Assembly: GCA_004078665.1 (NCBI GenBank)
Contig: SCFO01000005.1
Span: 1 to 64,000 of the forward strand
Origin: Halobacillus fulvus
Lineage (GTDB): Bacteria > Bacillota > Bacilli > Bacillales > Halobacillaceae
Length of the DNA: 64,000 nt
Reading direction: 5' to 3'
Below the pieces are notes generated by a model. The model had not been told where the DNA came from and ran no database searches. It saw only the letters and a program-made list of their open reading frames with translations. A program made the translations under genes and the position numbers. Below, piece by piece: positions 35,074 to 44,070 of this stretch; position 1 is the stretch's first letter, and the number at the start of each line of letters is the position of its first letter.

Positions 35074-35751
35074 CTGTCCTTTGAATTGGGTTCTGAATAC
35101 TTGTAAGGCTTCGGTATTGTTCAGTTGAGTAAGTGTTTTTTCTGTTAATTCACCGCTTCCTTTTTCAATCATATAAACCTCAACCGTTTTCTTTCCCCAC
35201 TCGTTATAAACATCATCAATCGTATGGAAGAATAAATCCAGCTTGTTTCCTGTAATCGCTCCCCCTTTATCCGCCACCACACCGTAGCCATATCCAGGGA
35301 TAAACAAAATAGTACCAAGAGGAAAAACACTCAAGTCCGCTGCAATCGTAGAATATAAGTCTCGTGTCACTTCGACTCCTGAAAATGTTACTCCATATGC
35401 AGGGTGGTCCGGTGTTTTACCCGTGGATTCTTCTCCTGCCGTGTAGCCTGTTGCCACAACGGTATGTTTTGGATACTGGGTTAAATCAATCGTCTCTTCC
35501 AGTGATTTTGCCGCGGCAATGCTTGCGCTTGAAATGTATCGTTGTTGCTGATGCTTTACCTTAAGATTCTTTTCCTGAAGTTCTGTCTGATGTTGCCCCA
35601 TTAAGGACTCTTGCATAGAGTCAGGAGAGAACTTAGCGGAGATCCAGTCGTCTACATCCATAATGGATAGATTCGTAAGACCGCTGATTGTACTATACAA
35701 AGCCAGAACAACTAGGATGGGCAAAAAGATGCTCTTCCTTCGTTTTTTCAT
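35071..35751 (-). CDS. yuiC: 3D-domain protein, possible peptidoglycan lytic enzyme (YuiC)
   Basis: 226 aa. An N-terminal membrane anchor (about 8-27) is followed by a helical linker and a C-terminal 3D (three-Asp) domain ([11 protein letters not shown]..., [19 protein letters not shown]) carrying the signature Asp residues. YuiC from B. subtilis is a stationary-phase-survival-like muralytic protein. Start at 35751 after AGAGGTGA; the ORF 8 codons longer is not needed. Confidence 0.88.
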   Translation of the reverse strand: MKKRRKSIFLPILVVLALYSTISGLTNLSIMDVDDWISAKFSPDSMQESLMGQHQTELQEKNLKVKHQQQRYISSASIAAAKSLEETIDLTQYPKHTVVATGYTAGEESTGKTPDHPAYGVTFSGVEVTRDLYSTIAADLSVFPLGTILFIPGYGYGVVADKGGAITGNKLDLFFHTIDDVYNEWGKKTVEVYMIEKGSGELTEKTLTQLNNTEALQVFRTQFKGQ

Positions 35752-35845
35752 GAGATCACCTCTAGGTGTCATCATGTCCTAAAATGGGATAAATATACGC
35801 TGACTATCGAGGCTTTCCGTCTAGTTCTCTCCTAAAAATAGAGAT

Positions 35846-35884
35846 GCAAAAAATCGCCGAAGAGCATGTAGCCCTCGACGATTT
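35846..35884 (-). terminator. Terminator of yuiB
   Basis: AAATCG-CGA pairs with TCG-CGATTT around one mismatch, then TTTTTT on minus. Confidence 0.75.
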
Positions 35885-35889
35885 GATCC

Positions 35890-36207
35890 TTAAAACATTT
35901 GATATCCATTTTTCCTCAGGTAACGAATGACAATTCCAGCCACAATCGTTCCCGTAAATCCACTCAGAAGAATGACGATGTCCGCTATTCTTAACCCTGC
36001 CAATTGTTCAAAAACAGTTGGAAAAGCGGTTCCCGGCTGAGTTATGTAATCCGTCCATGGAAATGTATCGACAATGAATAGAACGATCACCGGATAGACA
36101 ACTGCCATAATCCATGAAGAGCGAAGAATCATATTAAGCAGAAACGAAATCCCGAAAAACAAAACAAAAAACAATAAAATTGAAACGACGAATTGTATGA
36201 TATCCAA
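35890..36207 (-). CDS. yuiB: YuiB-family membrane protein
   Basis: 105 aa with three hydrophobic segments (about 5-28, 32-50, 78-98). AGGGGG precedes a TTG at 36207 by 7 nt, giving MDIIQFVVSILLFF; the ATG further upstream (36252) has no ribosome site. Function unknown. It lies upstream of yuiC, as in B. subtilis. Confidence 0.82.
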   Translation of the reverse strand: MDIIQFVVSILLFFVLFFGISFLLNMILRSSWIMAVVYPVIVLFIVDTFPWTDYITQPGTAFPTVFEQLAGLRIADIVILLSGFTGTIVAGIVIRYLRKNGYQMF

Positions 36208-36350
36208 ACAAGTTCCCCCTAAAAACAACATGGGACGATACCCAAACTTCATTCTATAACTGTTTGATCAAAAGCGCAACCTCCCGCTGATCTCTCTTCG
36301 TAAGCACTTTGTTCGTCATGTTGGTTGGAGAATAGCTGCCCTAAAGGGAT

Positions 36351-36382
36351 AAAAAAAAGCAAAGGCGAAAATGCCTTTGCTT
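36351..36382 (-). terminator. Terminator of yumB
   Basis: AAGCAAAGGC/GCCTTTGCTT, 10-bp stem, T8 on minus. Confidence 0.9.
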
Positions 36383-36389
36383 CTTAAAA

Positions 36390-37610
36390 TTAATGGAAGA
36401 AGTTCAGTTTACCTTTTTTCAGAACGAGTGGAAGTCCACCAAGCTTCAGAAGATAACGGTTATCGATAACCTTCTTCATGGCAGATGCAGACCAACCGAA
36501 CAGCTTCTTGTCATCAAACACGACACCGATGGCATCATCATGACCAAGGGAAGCGACGGTACCTTTAAGATCTGGAGTGAATGGCTCGAGATGGCCGTCT
36601 CCGTTAATTAGTCTCTTAAGGTTCGCAGCCGTATGTTCAGCTTGCTGAATCGCAATTTGGGCTGTTGGAGGGTAAGGACGACCGGACTCTTCGTTCATAA
36701 TAAGCGCACAATCTCCTACAATAAAGACATCGTCATAACCGTTCGGACGAAGCTCATCGCTTACAGGTGTACGGCCACGATTAGACTCGAATCCAGCCTT
36801 TTCTACTAGGGAATTCCCGCGAACACCCGCTGCCCAGACCACTGTGTTTGTCGGAATTTCTTCACGCTGTTCATCTTTTTCAAATACGAGTTTATGCGGT
36901 GTCACTTCTTTGATCATAGCACCAATTTTAAACTCGACACCACGTGCTTCTAGTGAGTTCATTGCGTACTCGACAAGTGCCGGGTCAAAACCAGGAAGAG
37001 CTGTCGGAGCTGCCTCCACGTTGATAATCCGGACATTTTCACGCGGAACATCATATTCTTTGCATAGCTCAGGAACACGGTTGGCAAGCTCACCCACAAA
37101 CTCGATTCCTGTAAAACCTGCACCACCGACTACAATGTTCAAACGTTCTTGGTTTCTTTCCGCTTCGTTGTTGTACTTAGCGAAGTTGTACTCGATATGC
37201 TGACGAATCAGGCGGGCGCTGTTGATGTTGTTAATCATGTAAGCATGCTCTTCAAGACCAGGGATCCCGAATGTGGCCGCTTCGAATCCAAGACCGATGA
37301 CAAGATAATCGTAAGAAAGGTCGCCATTTTCAAGATATACTTTCTTTTCATCTGGCTTAATTTCTGTCACGGTATCCTGTACAAAGTTGACCTTGCTCGT
37401 ATTGACAACATCCTTGATTTGAATGCGTGTACGGTCATGGTGAAGCGTACCCGCAGCATTTTCATGCAACCATGTCGTTTGGTAATGATAGTTGTGCTTA
37501 TTCACTAACGTAACGTTCGCATCGTTTGCGCCTAAGCTCTTCTGCAGCTTGACCGCTGTCATAATTCCACCGTATCCTGCGCCGAGGATGACAATGTTTG
37601 GTTTTTTCAT
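36390..37610 (-). CDS. yumB: Type II NADH dehydrogenase (YumB)
   Basis: 406 aa, NDH-2-like FAD oxidoreductase that passes electrons from NADH to menaquinone at the membrane surface. The first dinucleotide motif is [13 protein letters not shown] (FAD), the second [13 protein letters not shown] (NADH), and the C-terminal FAD motif is [10 protein letters not shown]. The start ATG at 37610 has a weak GGAAGTG site. An operator-like inverted repeat lies at 37659-37676. Its terminator is at 36351-36382. Confidence 0.9.
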   Translation of the reverse strand: MKKPNIVILGAGYGGIMTAVKLQKSLGANDANVTLVNKHNYHYQTTWLHENAAGTLHHDRTRIQIKDVVNTSKVNFVQDTVTEIKPDEKKVYLENGDLSYDYLVIGLGFEAATFGIPGLEEHAYMINNINSARLIRQHIEYNFAKYNNEAERNQERLNIVVGGAGFTGIEFVGELANRVPELCKEYDVPRENVRIINVEAAPTALPGFDPALVEYAMNSLEARGVEFKIGAMIKEVTPHKLVFEKDEQREEIPTNTVVWAAGVRGNSLVEKAGFESNRGRTPVSDELRPNGYDDVFIVGDCALIMNEESGRPYPPTAQIAIQQAEHTAANLKRLINGDGHLEPFTPDLKGTVASLGHDDAIGVVFDDKKLFGWSASAMKKVIDNRYLLKLGGLPLVLKKGKLNFFH

Positions 37611-37658
37611 GATCAATCACTTCCATCTCGTAGTTTTTATAATCCGAAAGCTATATCT

Positions 37659-37676
37659 TTGTGACTCGTTTCACAC
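37659..37676. promoter_or_regulatory. Fnr- or Rex-like operator upstream of yumB
   Basis: TTGTGACTCGTTTCACAC contains the perfect inverted repeat TGTGA-N6-TCACA (Fnr/Crp-type), and also matches 12 of 14 fixed positions of the Rex site TTGTGAANNNNTTCACAA. It is 49 bp upstream of the yumB start codon, in a 305-bp intergenic region shared with divergent yumC. A TATACT element (minus, 37706-37711) just upstream could be the yumB -10; no convincing -35 was found for either gene. Confidence 0.55.
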
Positions 37677-37915
37677 ATGATGTCATAAAAAAAAGCCTGT
37701 CGACTAGTATAAAAGAATGTCACAAATTCGTAATAAGTTTTATCTAGTTCCCATCTTAGACCTTTTACGACAGATTTTCAACCCATAATTGATTTATCTA
37801 AATTATATAAAAATTCAGCTTGAATGAAAACCATTAGAAGAGTTCCGATATGCCATCCAGAAATATTTTATGATAAACTATAGTTTAGTGAAAATTTTCA
37901 ATCAGGAGGTTCATT

Positions 37916-38905
37916 ATGAGTGACAAAATATATGACATTACCGTAATCGGCGGTGGACCCGTCGGTTTATTTACAGCCTTCTATGGCGGAATGAGACAGG
38001 CCAGCGTCAAAATCATCGAGAGCCTTCCCCACCTAGGCGGACAGCTGACAGCATTATACCCAGAAAAATATATATATGATGTCGCTGGCTTCCCTAAAGT
38101 CCGTGCGCAGGAACTCGTAGACAGCCTGGAGGAACAAGCGATGGCGTTTGATCCGACCATCGCTCTTAATGAAGAAGTCACCCATGTCGATCGTGTCGAG
38201 GACAATGTCCTAAAGCTGACGACTAATAAAGGTGTTCACTATACGAAAACGATGATCATTACAGCGGGAAATGGTGCGTTTCAGCCCCGCCGTCTGAAGC
38301 TTGCCGATACAGAAAAATTTGAGGATACGAACTTGCACTACCACGTCAGCGACATGAATCAGTTTGCAGATAAAAAAGTAACGATTTTCGGTGGTGGTGA
38401 CTCCGCTGTGGATTGGGCCTTAATGCTTGAGCCGATCGCCAAGGAAGTAAACCTCGTTCACCGCCGCGACAAATTCCGTGCACACGAGCATAGCGTCTCC
38501 CAATTGAATGAATCAAGTGTCAATATTTATACACCGTTCACCCCTGAAGAAATGGTAGGAGAGGAACGGATTGAACAAGTCGTTCTAAAGGAAGTAAAAG
38601 GGGACCGCACAGAAACCCTCGATGTCGATGATGTCATCGTCAACTACGGATTCATCTCTTCGCTCGGTCCAATTAAAGATTGGGAGCTCGAAATCGATAA
38701 GAACAGCATCGTCGTAAATTCCAAGATGGAAACAAACATTCAAGGAATCTATGCAGCTGGTGACATTTGTACGTATCCAGGAAAAGTGAAGCTGATCGCT
38801 TCCGGATTCGGAGAAGGTCCGACCGCTGTGAACAACGCGAAAAACTATATCGACCCAGATGCCCGTGTTCAGCCGAAACACTCGACAAGCATGTTCGGTC
38901 AGTAA
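37916..38905 (+). CDS. yumC: Ferredoxin/flavodoxin-NADP+ reductase (YumC)
   Basis: 329 aa, thioredoxin-reductase-like FNR. FAD motif [16 protein letters not shown] (about 10-25), FAD-binding [24 protein letters not shown] motif [15 protein letters not shown] with the HRRDKFRAH segment, and the C-terminal [12 protein letters not shown]. There is no redox CXXC, which separates it from thioredoxin reductase. Ribosome site CAGGAGG. Divergent from yumB. Confidence 0.95.
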   Translation: MSDKIYDITVIGGGPVGLFTAFYGGMRQASVKIIESLPHLGGQLTALYPEKYIYDVAGFPKVRAQELVDSLEEQAMAFDPTIALNEEVTHVDRVEDNVLKLTTNKGVHYTKTMIITAGNGAFQPRRLKLADTEKFEDTNLHYHVSDMNQFADKKVTIFGGGDSAVDWALMLEPIAKEVNLVHRRDKFRAHEHSVSQLNESSVNIYTPFTPEEMVGEERIEQVVLKEVKGDRTETLDVDDVIVNYGFISSLGPIKDWELEIDKNSIVVNSKMETNIQGIYAAGDICTYPGKVKLIASGFGEGPTAVNNAKNYIDPDARVQPKHSTSMFGQ

Positions 38906-38922
38906 TACTTAGGAACATATAG

Positions 38923-38961
38923 AAGCGCATGAACCTGCCATTAAGGGTCATGCGCTTTTTG
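38923..38961 (+). terminator. Terminator of yumC
   Basis: AAGCGCATGA/TCATGCGCTT stem plus inner pairing, then TTTTT. Confidence 0.88.
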
Positions 38962-38976
38962 CTGCCAAATCGAGTA

Positions 38977-39012
38977 TAAAAAAAGCCCTTCCCTTAAAAA
39001 AGAGAAAGACTT
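38977..39012 (-). terminator. Terminator of erpA
   Basis: On minus AAGTCTTTC pairs with GGAAGGGCTT (several G-U), followed by T7. Confidence 0.75.
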
Positions 39013-39018
39013 AGCATC

Positions 39019-39381
39019 TTAACAATTCGGATCTGGTGTACCGGCATTGGTGGCTGTTTTGAAGGATGATCCACAACCGCAGGATACAATCGCATTCGGA
39101 TTATCGATCGTAAATCCGCCGCCCATCATGTTTTGTTTATAGTCGATCGTCGTTCCTTCAATAATCGCCGCATCTTGTCTATGGATCACTACAGGAATAC
39201 CATTGGATTCCTCCAGTAAGTCGAGTTCTTCATTAATATCGTCCTCGAAGCCCATAGCATAAGACAATCCACTACAGCCTCCACCTTTCACACCAAAACG
39301 AAGACGGACATTTTCTGTCTCTTCTGCTTTCATCATTTCTTTAATCTGATGACTGGCCGCTTCCGTAATATTCAGAATCAT
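39019..39381 (-). CDS. erpA: A-type iron-sulfur cluster carrier (ErpA/YutM)
   Basis: 120 aa, HesB/IscA family. The three cluster Cys are in GGGCSGLSY and the C-terminal VSCGCGSSF. It carries Fe-S clusters from the SUF scaffold to apoproteins. An extra C-terminal tail (KTATNAGTPDPNC) ends in Cys. Start at 39381 after GAAAGGAGAGG; the longer frame is unsupported. It neighbours yuzB, yuzD and the NifU-like yutI, as in B. subtilis. Confidence 0.92.
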   Translation of the reverse strand: MILNITEAASHQIKEMMKAEETENVRLRFGVKGGGCSGLSYAMGFEDDINEELDLLEESNGIPVVIHRQDAAIIEGTTIDYKQNMMGGGFTIDNPNAIVSCGCGSSFKTATNAGTPDPNC

Positions 39382-39497
39382 GCTGAGCCTCTCCTTTCTC
39401 ATCTTAATTTCAGTATACTCACCTGTGTTTTTTTTAGCAAACTTCCTGTACGATAAAATCTCGTCTTGCCCTTGCTCGCATTCCCTCAAACCTTCCT

Positions 39498-39533
39498 AAA
39501 AAAAGCCGAAGCCAACTACCGGGCTCCGACTTT
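39498..39533 (-). terminator. Terminator of yuzB
   Basis: A 12-bp stem with G-U pairs (39502-39513 with 39522-39533), T7 on minus. Confidence 0.88.
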
Positions 39534-39538
39534 GATTG

Positions 39539-39769
39539 CTATAGGGTTTCGTCCAGTTGTTCATATATCAGATCGATCAGTTCTTTTGGAGAATCGGCAT
39601 ACACCCGTTCCCCTTCCACGATCGCATAATTCGTTTGGGAACATAGTCCGCAGTTTCGTAAACATCCGTATTCGACGACATCGACATCCGGGTCCTTTTC
39701 AAGAATTTCAAAGGCTTCTTGAGAGCCGTTTGCTAAGTTGTTGATACAAAACTCAACCAATGGATTCAT
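39539..39769 (-). CDS. yuzB: YuzB-family protein (DUF1450)
   Basis: 76 aa. It has the family motif YGCLRNCGLCSQTNYA, a thioredoxin-like [2Fe-2S]-ferredoxin-type Cys cluster. Starts at ATG 39769; the preceding GTG three codons up overlaps GAGGTG. Function unknown; proximity to Fe-S carriers suggests a redox or metal-related role. Confidence 0.88.
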   Translation of the reverse strand: MNPLVEFCINNLANGSQEAFEILEKDPDVDVVEYGCLRNCGLCSQTNYAIVEGERVYADSPKELIDLIYEQLDETL

Positions 39770-39945
39770 CCGCTTCACCTCATTTTCTGGATGAAACCCT
39801 GCCGCTCAATATGTTACCACATCTCAGTAGTGATGGACAGGTATCATGATGCATCGTTTTTTCTATTATTGGCCTATTTAATTAAAGAACGTGATGTGTT
39901 GAATTCAATAAGCGCTCACTTGATTTTTTAAAACTACAATGAAGT

Positions 39946-40272
39946 TTATGAGAGCCGTTCACTTAAACCATGGGTTTCCAACGCTTGATAAACCGTTTTT
40001 AATCGTGGGTTTCCTTCACCTACGATATCATCCTCTACGAGAACTAACGGGTAAAAGAGTTCATCATTCAAAAGTTGGTCGATAAGCTCTTGATCGGCTT
40101 CCTCTTCTTCCTTATTTATATCAAAATAACGATAAACGATTCGATCATCTTCGTATTTTCTTGCAATCGCTGCCTGTAGCCACTCATACGTTTCTTTTGA
40201 CCCTGGAGCGTTCACACAGCTCGCACATTTCACATCGGCTCCATATACCGTCAAATGGATCGGCTGATTCAT
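39946..40272 (-). CDS. yuzD: YuzD-family protein (DUF1462), thioredoxin-like
   Basis: 108 aa. It starts NQPIHLTVYGADVKCASCVNAP with a CXXC pair (CASC) in the thioredoxin position, then YRYFDINKEE and FYPLVLVEDDIVGEG. Two adjacent ATGs follow AGAAGG; I use the second. Divergent from the NifU-like gene with a Fur-like repeat between them. Confidence 0.87.
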   Translation of the reverse strand: MNQPIHLTVYGADVKCASCVNAPGSKETYEWLQAAIARKYEDDRIVYRYFDINKEEEEADQELIDQLLNDELFYPLVLVEDDIVGEGNPRLKTVYQALETHGLSERLS

Positions 40273-40340
40273 CATGAGACCTTCTCCCCCTTGATTGTCC
40301 ATATAATTTCATTTTACAAAAGATCTGAAAAAAGATAAAA

Positions 40341-40355
40341 TGAAAACAGTTCTCA
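40341..40355. promoter_or_regulatory. Fur-like inverted repeat between yuzD and yutI
   Basis: TGAAAACAGTTCTCA is a 7-1-7 arrangement like the Bacillus Fur core TGATAAT-N-ATTATCA, with 10 of 14 positions matching. Outer bases AA/TT extend the symmetry. Position in the divergent region fits control of either gene. Confidence 0.4.
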
Positions 40356-40439
40356 TTTACTTTACAAGCCAAAGAACAAGGAATAGATTTTTTAATCGAT
40401 TCGTTTTATAATAAACATACAGAAAGGGGAAGATTGGAC

Positions 40440-40661
40440 ATGCATGAACAAGTTCAGGAAGTACTTAACAAACTTCGCCCATTTTTACTTCGTGACGGGG
40501 GAGACGTGGAGCTCGTAGATGTAGAGGACGGTATTGTCCGCCTGCGCTTGATGGGTGCGTGCGGCAACTGCCCAAGCTCTACGATTACACTGAAAGCCGG
40601 AATCGAACGTGCCCTTGCACAAGAAGTTCCAGGCATTTATGAAGTAGAACAGGTATTCTAA
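40440..40661 (+). CDS. yutI: NifU C-terminal-domain Fe-S scaffold (YutI/Nfu type)
   Basis: 73 aa, a single Nfu domain: [19 protein letters not shown] followed by the cluster-binding [12 protein letters not shown]. It is a scaffold or carrier for [4Fe-4S] clusters. The ATG at 40440 is used; an in-frame TTG at 40434 lies closer to the AAAGGGG site and is an alternative. A TATAAT element lies at 40407-40412. Terminator follows. Confidence 0.92.
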   Translation: MHEQVQEVLNKLRPFLLRDGGDVELVDVEDGIVRLRLMGACGNCPSSTITLKAGIERALAQEVPGIYEVEQVF

Positions 40662-40673
40662 TACAACCCATTG

Positions 40674-40707
40674 AAAAAGCGTACACCTTGGAGTGTACGC
40701 TTTTTTT
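40674..40707. terminator. Bidirectional terminator after yutI
   Basis: A 13-bp perfect stem AAAAAGCGTACAC/GTGTACGCTTTTT between convergent genes. Confidence 0.93.
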
Positions 40708-40737
40708 ATGCACTAGTTTATGTCATGCGTCCATTTG

Positions 40738-41703
40738 TTATATGACTACGGTCTTAGGCTGCTTCTCTTGGAAATAGAGATCGAGGTTATCAAGGCAGAG
40801 TTTCATCATTTCGTGCCTGGTTTCTACACTTGCCGATCCGATGTGAGGCAGACATACAACTTGATCAAGTTTTAATAGTGGATGGTCTTTGCCAATCGGT
40901 TCTTTTTCAAAGACATCAAGACCAGCAGCGGCAATTTCCCCTTTTACAAGAGCATCGTAGAGGTCTCCCTCGTTCACGGTCTGCCCACGTGACCCATTGA
41001 TGAACATGGCATCTTTCTTCATCTTCCTAAACGCTTGCTCGTCGAACATTTCGCGCGTTTCATCTGTCAAAGGAGTCATACAGACAACGAAGTCTGAGCG
41101 CTCTAGCAATTCATCCATCTCTACATAAGTAGCTCCAAGGTTCCGCTCTGCGTCCTGTTTGCGTGAACGGTTATGATATAGAATCTCCATTTCAAAGCCT
41201 GTGGCTCTCTTGGCAACAGCCTCTCCTATCCTTCCCATCCCGACAATGCCAATCGTCTTATGGTGAATATCTTTCCCTGCGAGTAGAAGCGGAGACCAAT
41301 GGTTCCACTTGCCGTCCTTGATATACTGATTGGCTTCCACAAGCCTTCTCGCTGTCGCCATCAGAAGACCAAACGTCAAGTCCGCCGTCGTGTCAGTCAG
41401 GACATCCGGCGTGTTTGTCACTGTAACTCCATGTTTTTGTGCCGCATCCAAGTCGATGTTATCGTATCCGACTGCCAAGTTGCACACAATCTTCAATGAA
41501 GGAGCCTGTCCAAGGAGCTGTTCATCAATCTTATCGGACAACATCGTCACCACCCCGTCCATATCCTTGCATTTCTCAAGCATTGTCTGACGGGGAACCG
41601 CTTTTTCTTCCTCCGGCCACATGTCAATATCCAGCTGATTCCGAAAAGGCGAAACGACTTCCTCCGGGAGTTTGCGTGTAATAAATACTTTCGGTTTTGC
41701 CAT
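40738..41703 (-). CDS. D-isomer-specific 2-hydroxyacid dehydrogenase (glyoxylate/hydroxypyruvate reductase type)
   Basis: 321 aa. NAD(P)-binding GIVGMGRIGEAVAKRA (about residue 155), catalytic Arg in FINGSRGQTVNE, Glu in the DVFEKEP segment, and His in LPHIGSAS complete the R-E-H triad. The GyaR/YoaD-like subfamily is likely; the substrate cannot be told. Ribosome site AAAGGAGG. Single gene. Confidence 0.92.
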   Translation of the reverse strand: MAKPKVFITRKLPEEVVSPFRNQLDIDMWPEEEKAVPRQTMLEKCKDMDGVVTMLSDKIDEQLLGQAPSLKIVCNLAVGYDNIDLDAAQKHGVTVTNTPDVLTDTTADLTFGLLMATARRLVEANQYIKDGKWNHWSPLLLAGKDIHHKTIGIVGMGRIGEAVAKRATGFEMEILYHNRSRKQDAERNLGATYVEMDELLERSDFVVCMTPLTDETREMFDEQAFRKMKKDAMFINGSRGQTVNEGDLYDALVKGEIAAAGLDVFEKEPIGKDHPLLKLDQVVCLPHIGSASVETRHEMMKLCLDNLDLYFQEKQPKTVVI

Positions 41704-41854
41704 AATTCATTTTCCTCCTTCATATACTATGATGAGTACAGGAACCTTTTATCTGAATAATCTGTTATACTTTATAATAACCCATATGTTTCATGAAAGA
41801 CTAATGTGGGGTATGGAAAATGGTACGAATGGCTGAGCAGGGAGGTTTTGTGTA

Positions 41855-42361
41855 ATGGAACCAATGAGAAAAGTTACTGAACTTGAAAAAACAGCACGAG
41901 ACTGGCTGAACGAAAGAGGCGTCACCATCGATGATATGGCTGACCTCGTTTATTACTTACAGTCGAAATACCACGACGAGCTGACCATGGAAGAGTGCCG
42001 TCACAACGTCAATAAAGTCCTTCAAAAAAGGGAAGTTCAAAACGCCATTTTAACAGGCATCCAGCTGGATCAATTAGCAGAGGAGAAAAAGCTTGCAGAA
42101 CCTTTGCAATCGACCATCGAAGTGGATGAAAGCCTTTATGGCGTAGATGAAATCATCGCCTTCTCCATAGTGAATGTGTACGGTTCGATAGGATTTACGA
42201 ACTATGGATATATCGACAAACAAAAACCCGGCATCCTTAAGAAATTGAATGATAAATCATCCGGTGCCTGTCATACCTTTTTGGATGATATCGTAGGGGC
42301 TATTGCCGCCGCCGCATCCAGCAGACTGGCTCACAGCGCCGCTGGAGATGAAGAAGATTAA
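41855..42361 (+). CDS. yutG: Phosphatidylglycerophosphatase A-related protein (YutG)
   Basis: 168 aa, the PgpA-like domain without obvious long membrane helices. Features are ARDWLNERGVTIDDMADLVYYLQ near the N-terminus and FSIVNVYGSIGFTNYGYIDKQKPG...HTFLDDIVGAIAAAA, with metal-binding Asp residues near the C-terminus. Bacillus homologues are annotated as PgpA-like; substrate not certain. A terminator overlaps the stop. Confidence 0.88.
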   Translation: MEPMRKVTELEKTARDWLNERGVTIDDMADLVYYLQSKYHDELTMEECRHNVNKVLQKREVQNAILTGIQLDQLAEEKKLAEPLQSTIEVDESLYGVDEIIAFSIVNVYGSIGFTNYGYIDKQKPGILKKLNDKSSGACHTFLDDIVGAIAAAASSRLAHSAAGDEED

Positions 42362-42386
42362 GCCACATTTATTTGTGGCTTTTTTA
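42361..42386 (+). terminator. Terminator of yutG
   Basis: AGCCACA/TGTGGCT stem (42361-42367 with 42374-42380) then TTTTT, starting inside the stop codon. Confidence 0.85.
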
Positions 42387-42393
42387 ATTTTAT

Positions 42394-42419
42394 TGAAACT
42401 TTTTCCAACCACCCTCGTA
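42394..42419 (+). promoter_or_regulatory. ECF/SigW-type promoter
   Basis: TGAAAC (42394-42399), T-rich 16-bp spacer, CGTA (42416-42419) and then TACA: an exact match in sequence and spacing to the SigW consensus. It is 38 bp upstream of the membrane protein ATG. Confidence 0.75.
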
Positions 42420-42456
42420 TACAAATCAGAGATAAATAAAAGAGGGGTTGAAGATC

Positions 42457-44022
42457 ATGAGCTTGTGGAAAAAGATATCGATTTGGGTCCTCCCTTCCAT
42501 CGTTATTCTTTGCGGCATATTTTTATTGTTTTTTGAAAATTATCAGGAGGTTGCTGAACCACCGAGTCCGGATTGGAGCAGAGAGTTTCAAATAGGGACG
42601 ACAGCTTCGTTGAAAGAAATTCATTATTCAGAGGAACCTGGCGATCACTTCGCTTTATCTTTCTTAACTCCTTCAGGGATAGAAAAGAAAGTCTATAACA
42701 GGCAATTCGAGTTGATTCACGAGCAAAGCTATGATGTGCCGGTCGATAAATATACAGACTTCTACCTGGACGGGAACCAGCTCGTGTATAGTGATTATTA
42801 CTCCCTGTACAACGGGATCACCAAAGATAAAATTACGGATGTAGATGGATTTTATCCGGTCGAAGACCACGTCTTTTACCGAAGCGAAAATGAGATCTTC
42901 GAATTGAACACCGAGACACTTGAAGCTGATCAAGTGATGACGTTGAATTCTGAGAAGACAAACGTTATGATTCATTCGAATCAGGATCAGATTCAAATCG
43001 TCACGAACACCATTGATCAAGCCGGAAACCATCTCACGTTTTACACTTGGAATGAAGGCACCATCGAAGAAAAAGGCCAAGCCGATTTTACGGTCCGAAC
43101 GTCTGAAGAAGTAAAGGATATTCAGCCTCTTCTGAGTAAGGATTCCTATACTTTACTTATTAAGACAAACCAAAAGCAAAGTATATCTGGAAAGCCTGTC
43201 GAACACCTTTATTTCTCTAATCAGCGTATTGGTGAGCAGCCGGATTTAAAGAAAGTTTCGATACCAGACCCGTATGAAGATCGAGAGCTCACGGAAATCT
43301 CGGATGTGGAGGTTCAGGAGACGACAGAAGGTTTGACGCTTTTGTTCAAAGCTTTTGGACGAACGGATACGATGTATGGCGATCCTTATCAGTTCAATAT
43401 TTATGAATCGACGATCGCTGCCGACGGGGCCAAGTCGATCAAAAGGTTAAGTAATACTCCGACTTCATCTTTGGAACCTTTACGAATTTCCTCAAATACG
43501 ATCGGATGGGTGGACATTGCAGGGGAAAATAAAAACCGGGTATACATATCCTCAGGCGATCCTGCCATCATTGAAAAAGCGGACCAGATGACGATGCCCG
43601 TCTTTCTGCAAACGCTTGGCAAAACGATTGCAATGCTCGCGTTTAGTATTCTTGCGATTTTCGTCACTCTCATGTGGTATATATGGCCACTATTGTTCGT
43701 CTTTGGTCTTATGTTCACAGGCAGCCGCGCACTCGATAAAGACCGGTCATGGGTATTTTACACGGGAGCAGGCTTGTACTTAGCTGCGGCGGTTCTTTTC
43801 AAGGATCAGCTTTTCAGTCAGCAGTTGCTGGCAAGGGCACCGGAATATTTAAGCTTTACCGGCAGCTCCATCTTCTATGTACTAGGATTTGCGATTCTAT
43901 CACTGATCCTTCTCAAATTTAGTCCAAAAGCAAGAAAATGGTCCCCACTTATACAGCTAAGCTACTTTATCGGCTTTCACGTCGTCTGTATTACCATTTT
44001 CTTCGGACCTTATTTACTTTAG
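42457..44022 (+). CDS. Large membrane protein with extracytoplasmic beta domain, unknown function
   Basis: 521 aa. One N-terminal transmembrane helix (about 9-28), a large ~360-residue extracytoplasmic region of repeating strands (SEEPGDHFALSFLTPSG, NQLVYSDYYSLYNG, ISSNTIGWVDIAGENKNRVY; perhaps a propeller), then four or five hydrophobic helices (about 395-520). I do not recognise the family. The start at 42457 follows GAGGGG; an in-frame TTG is at 42448. A SigW-like promoter suggests induction by envelope-active agents. It is monocistronic between two terminators. Confidence 0.85.
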   Translation: MSLWKKISIWVLPSIVILCGIFLLFFENYQEVAEPPSPDWSREFQIGTTASLKEIHYSEEPGDHFALSFLTPSGIEKKVYNRQFELIHEQSYDVPVDKYTDFYLDGNQLVYSDYYSLYNGITKDKITDVDGFYPVEDHVFYRSENEIFELNTETLEADQVMTLNSEKTNVMIHSNQDQIQIVTNTIDQAGNHLTFYTWNEGTIEEKGQADFTVRTSEEVKDIQPLLSKDSYTLLIKTNQKQSISGKPVEHLYFSNQRIGEQPDLKKVSIPDPYEDRELTEISDVEVQETTEGLTLLFKAFGRTDTMYGDPYQFNIYESTIAADGAKSIKRLSNTPTSSLEPLRISSNTIGWVDIAGENKNRVYISSGDPAIIEKADQMTMPVFLQTLGKTIAMLAFSILAIFVTLMWYIWPLLFVFGLMFTGSRALDKDRSWVFYTGAGLYLAAAVLFKDQLFSQQLLARAPEYLSFTGSSIFYVLGFAILSLILLKFSPKARKWSPLIQLSYFIGFHVVCITIFFGPYLL

Positions 44023-44036
44023 ATCATAGAAACGAC

Positions 44037-44070
44037 AAAAGGACTCTTTTCATTGAGAGTCCTTTTGTTC
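44037..44070. terminator. Bidirectional terminator between the membrane protein gene and yutF
   Basis: An 11-bp stem AAAAGGACTCT/AGAGTCCTTTT; it also covers the yutF stop codon. Confidence 0.92.
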
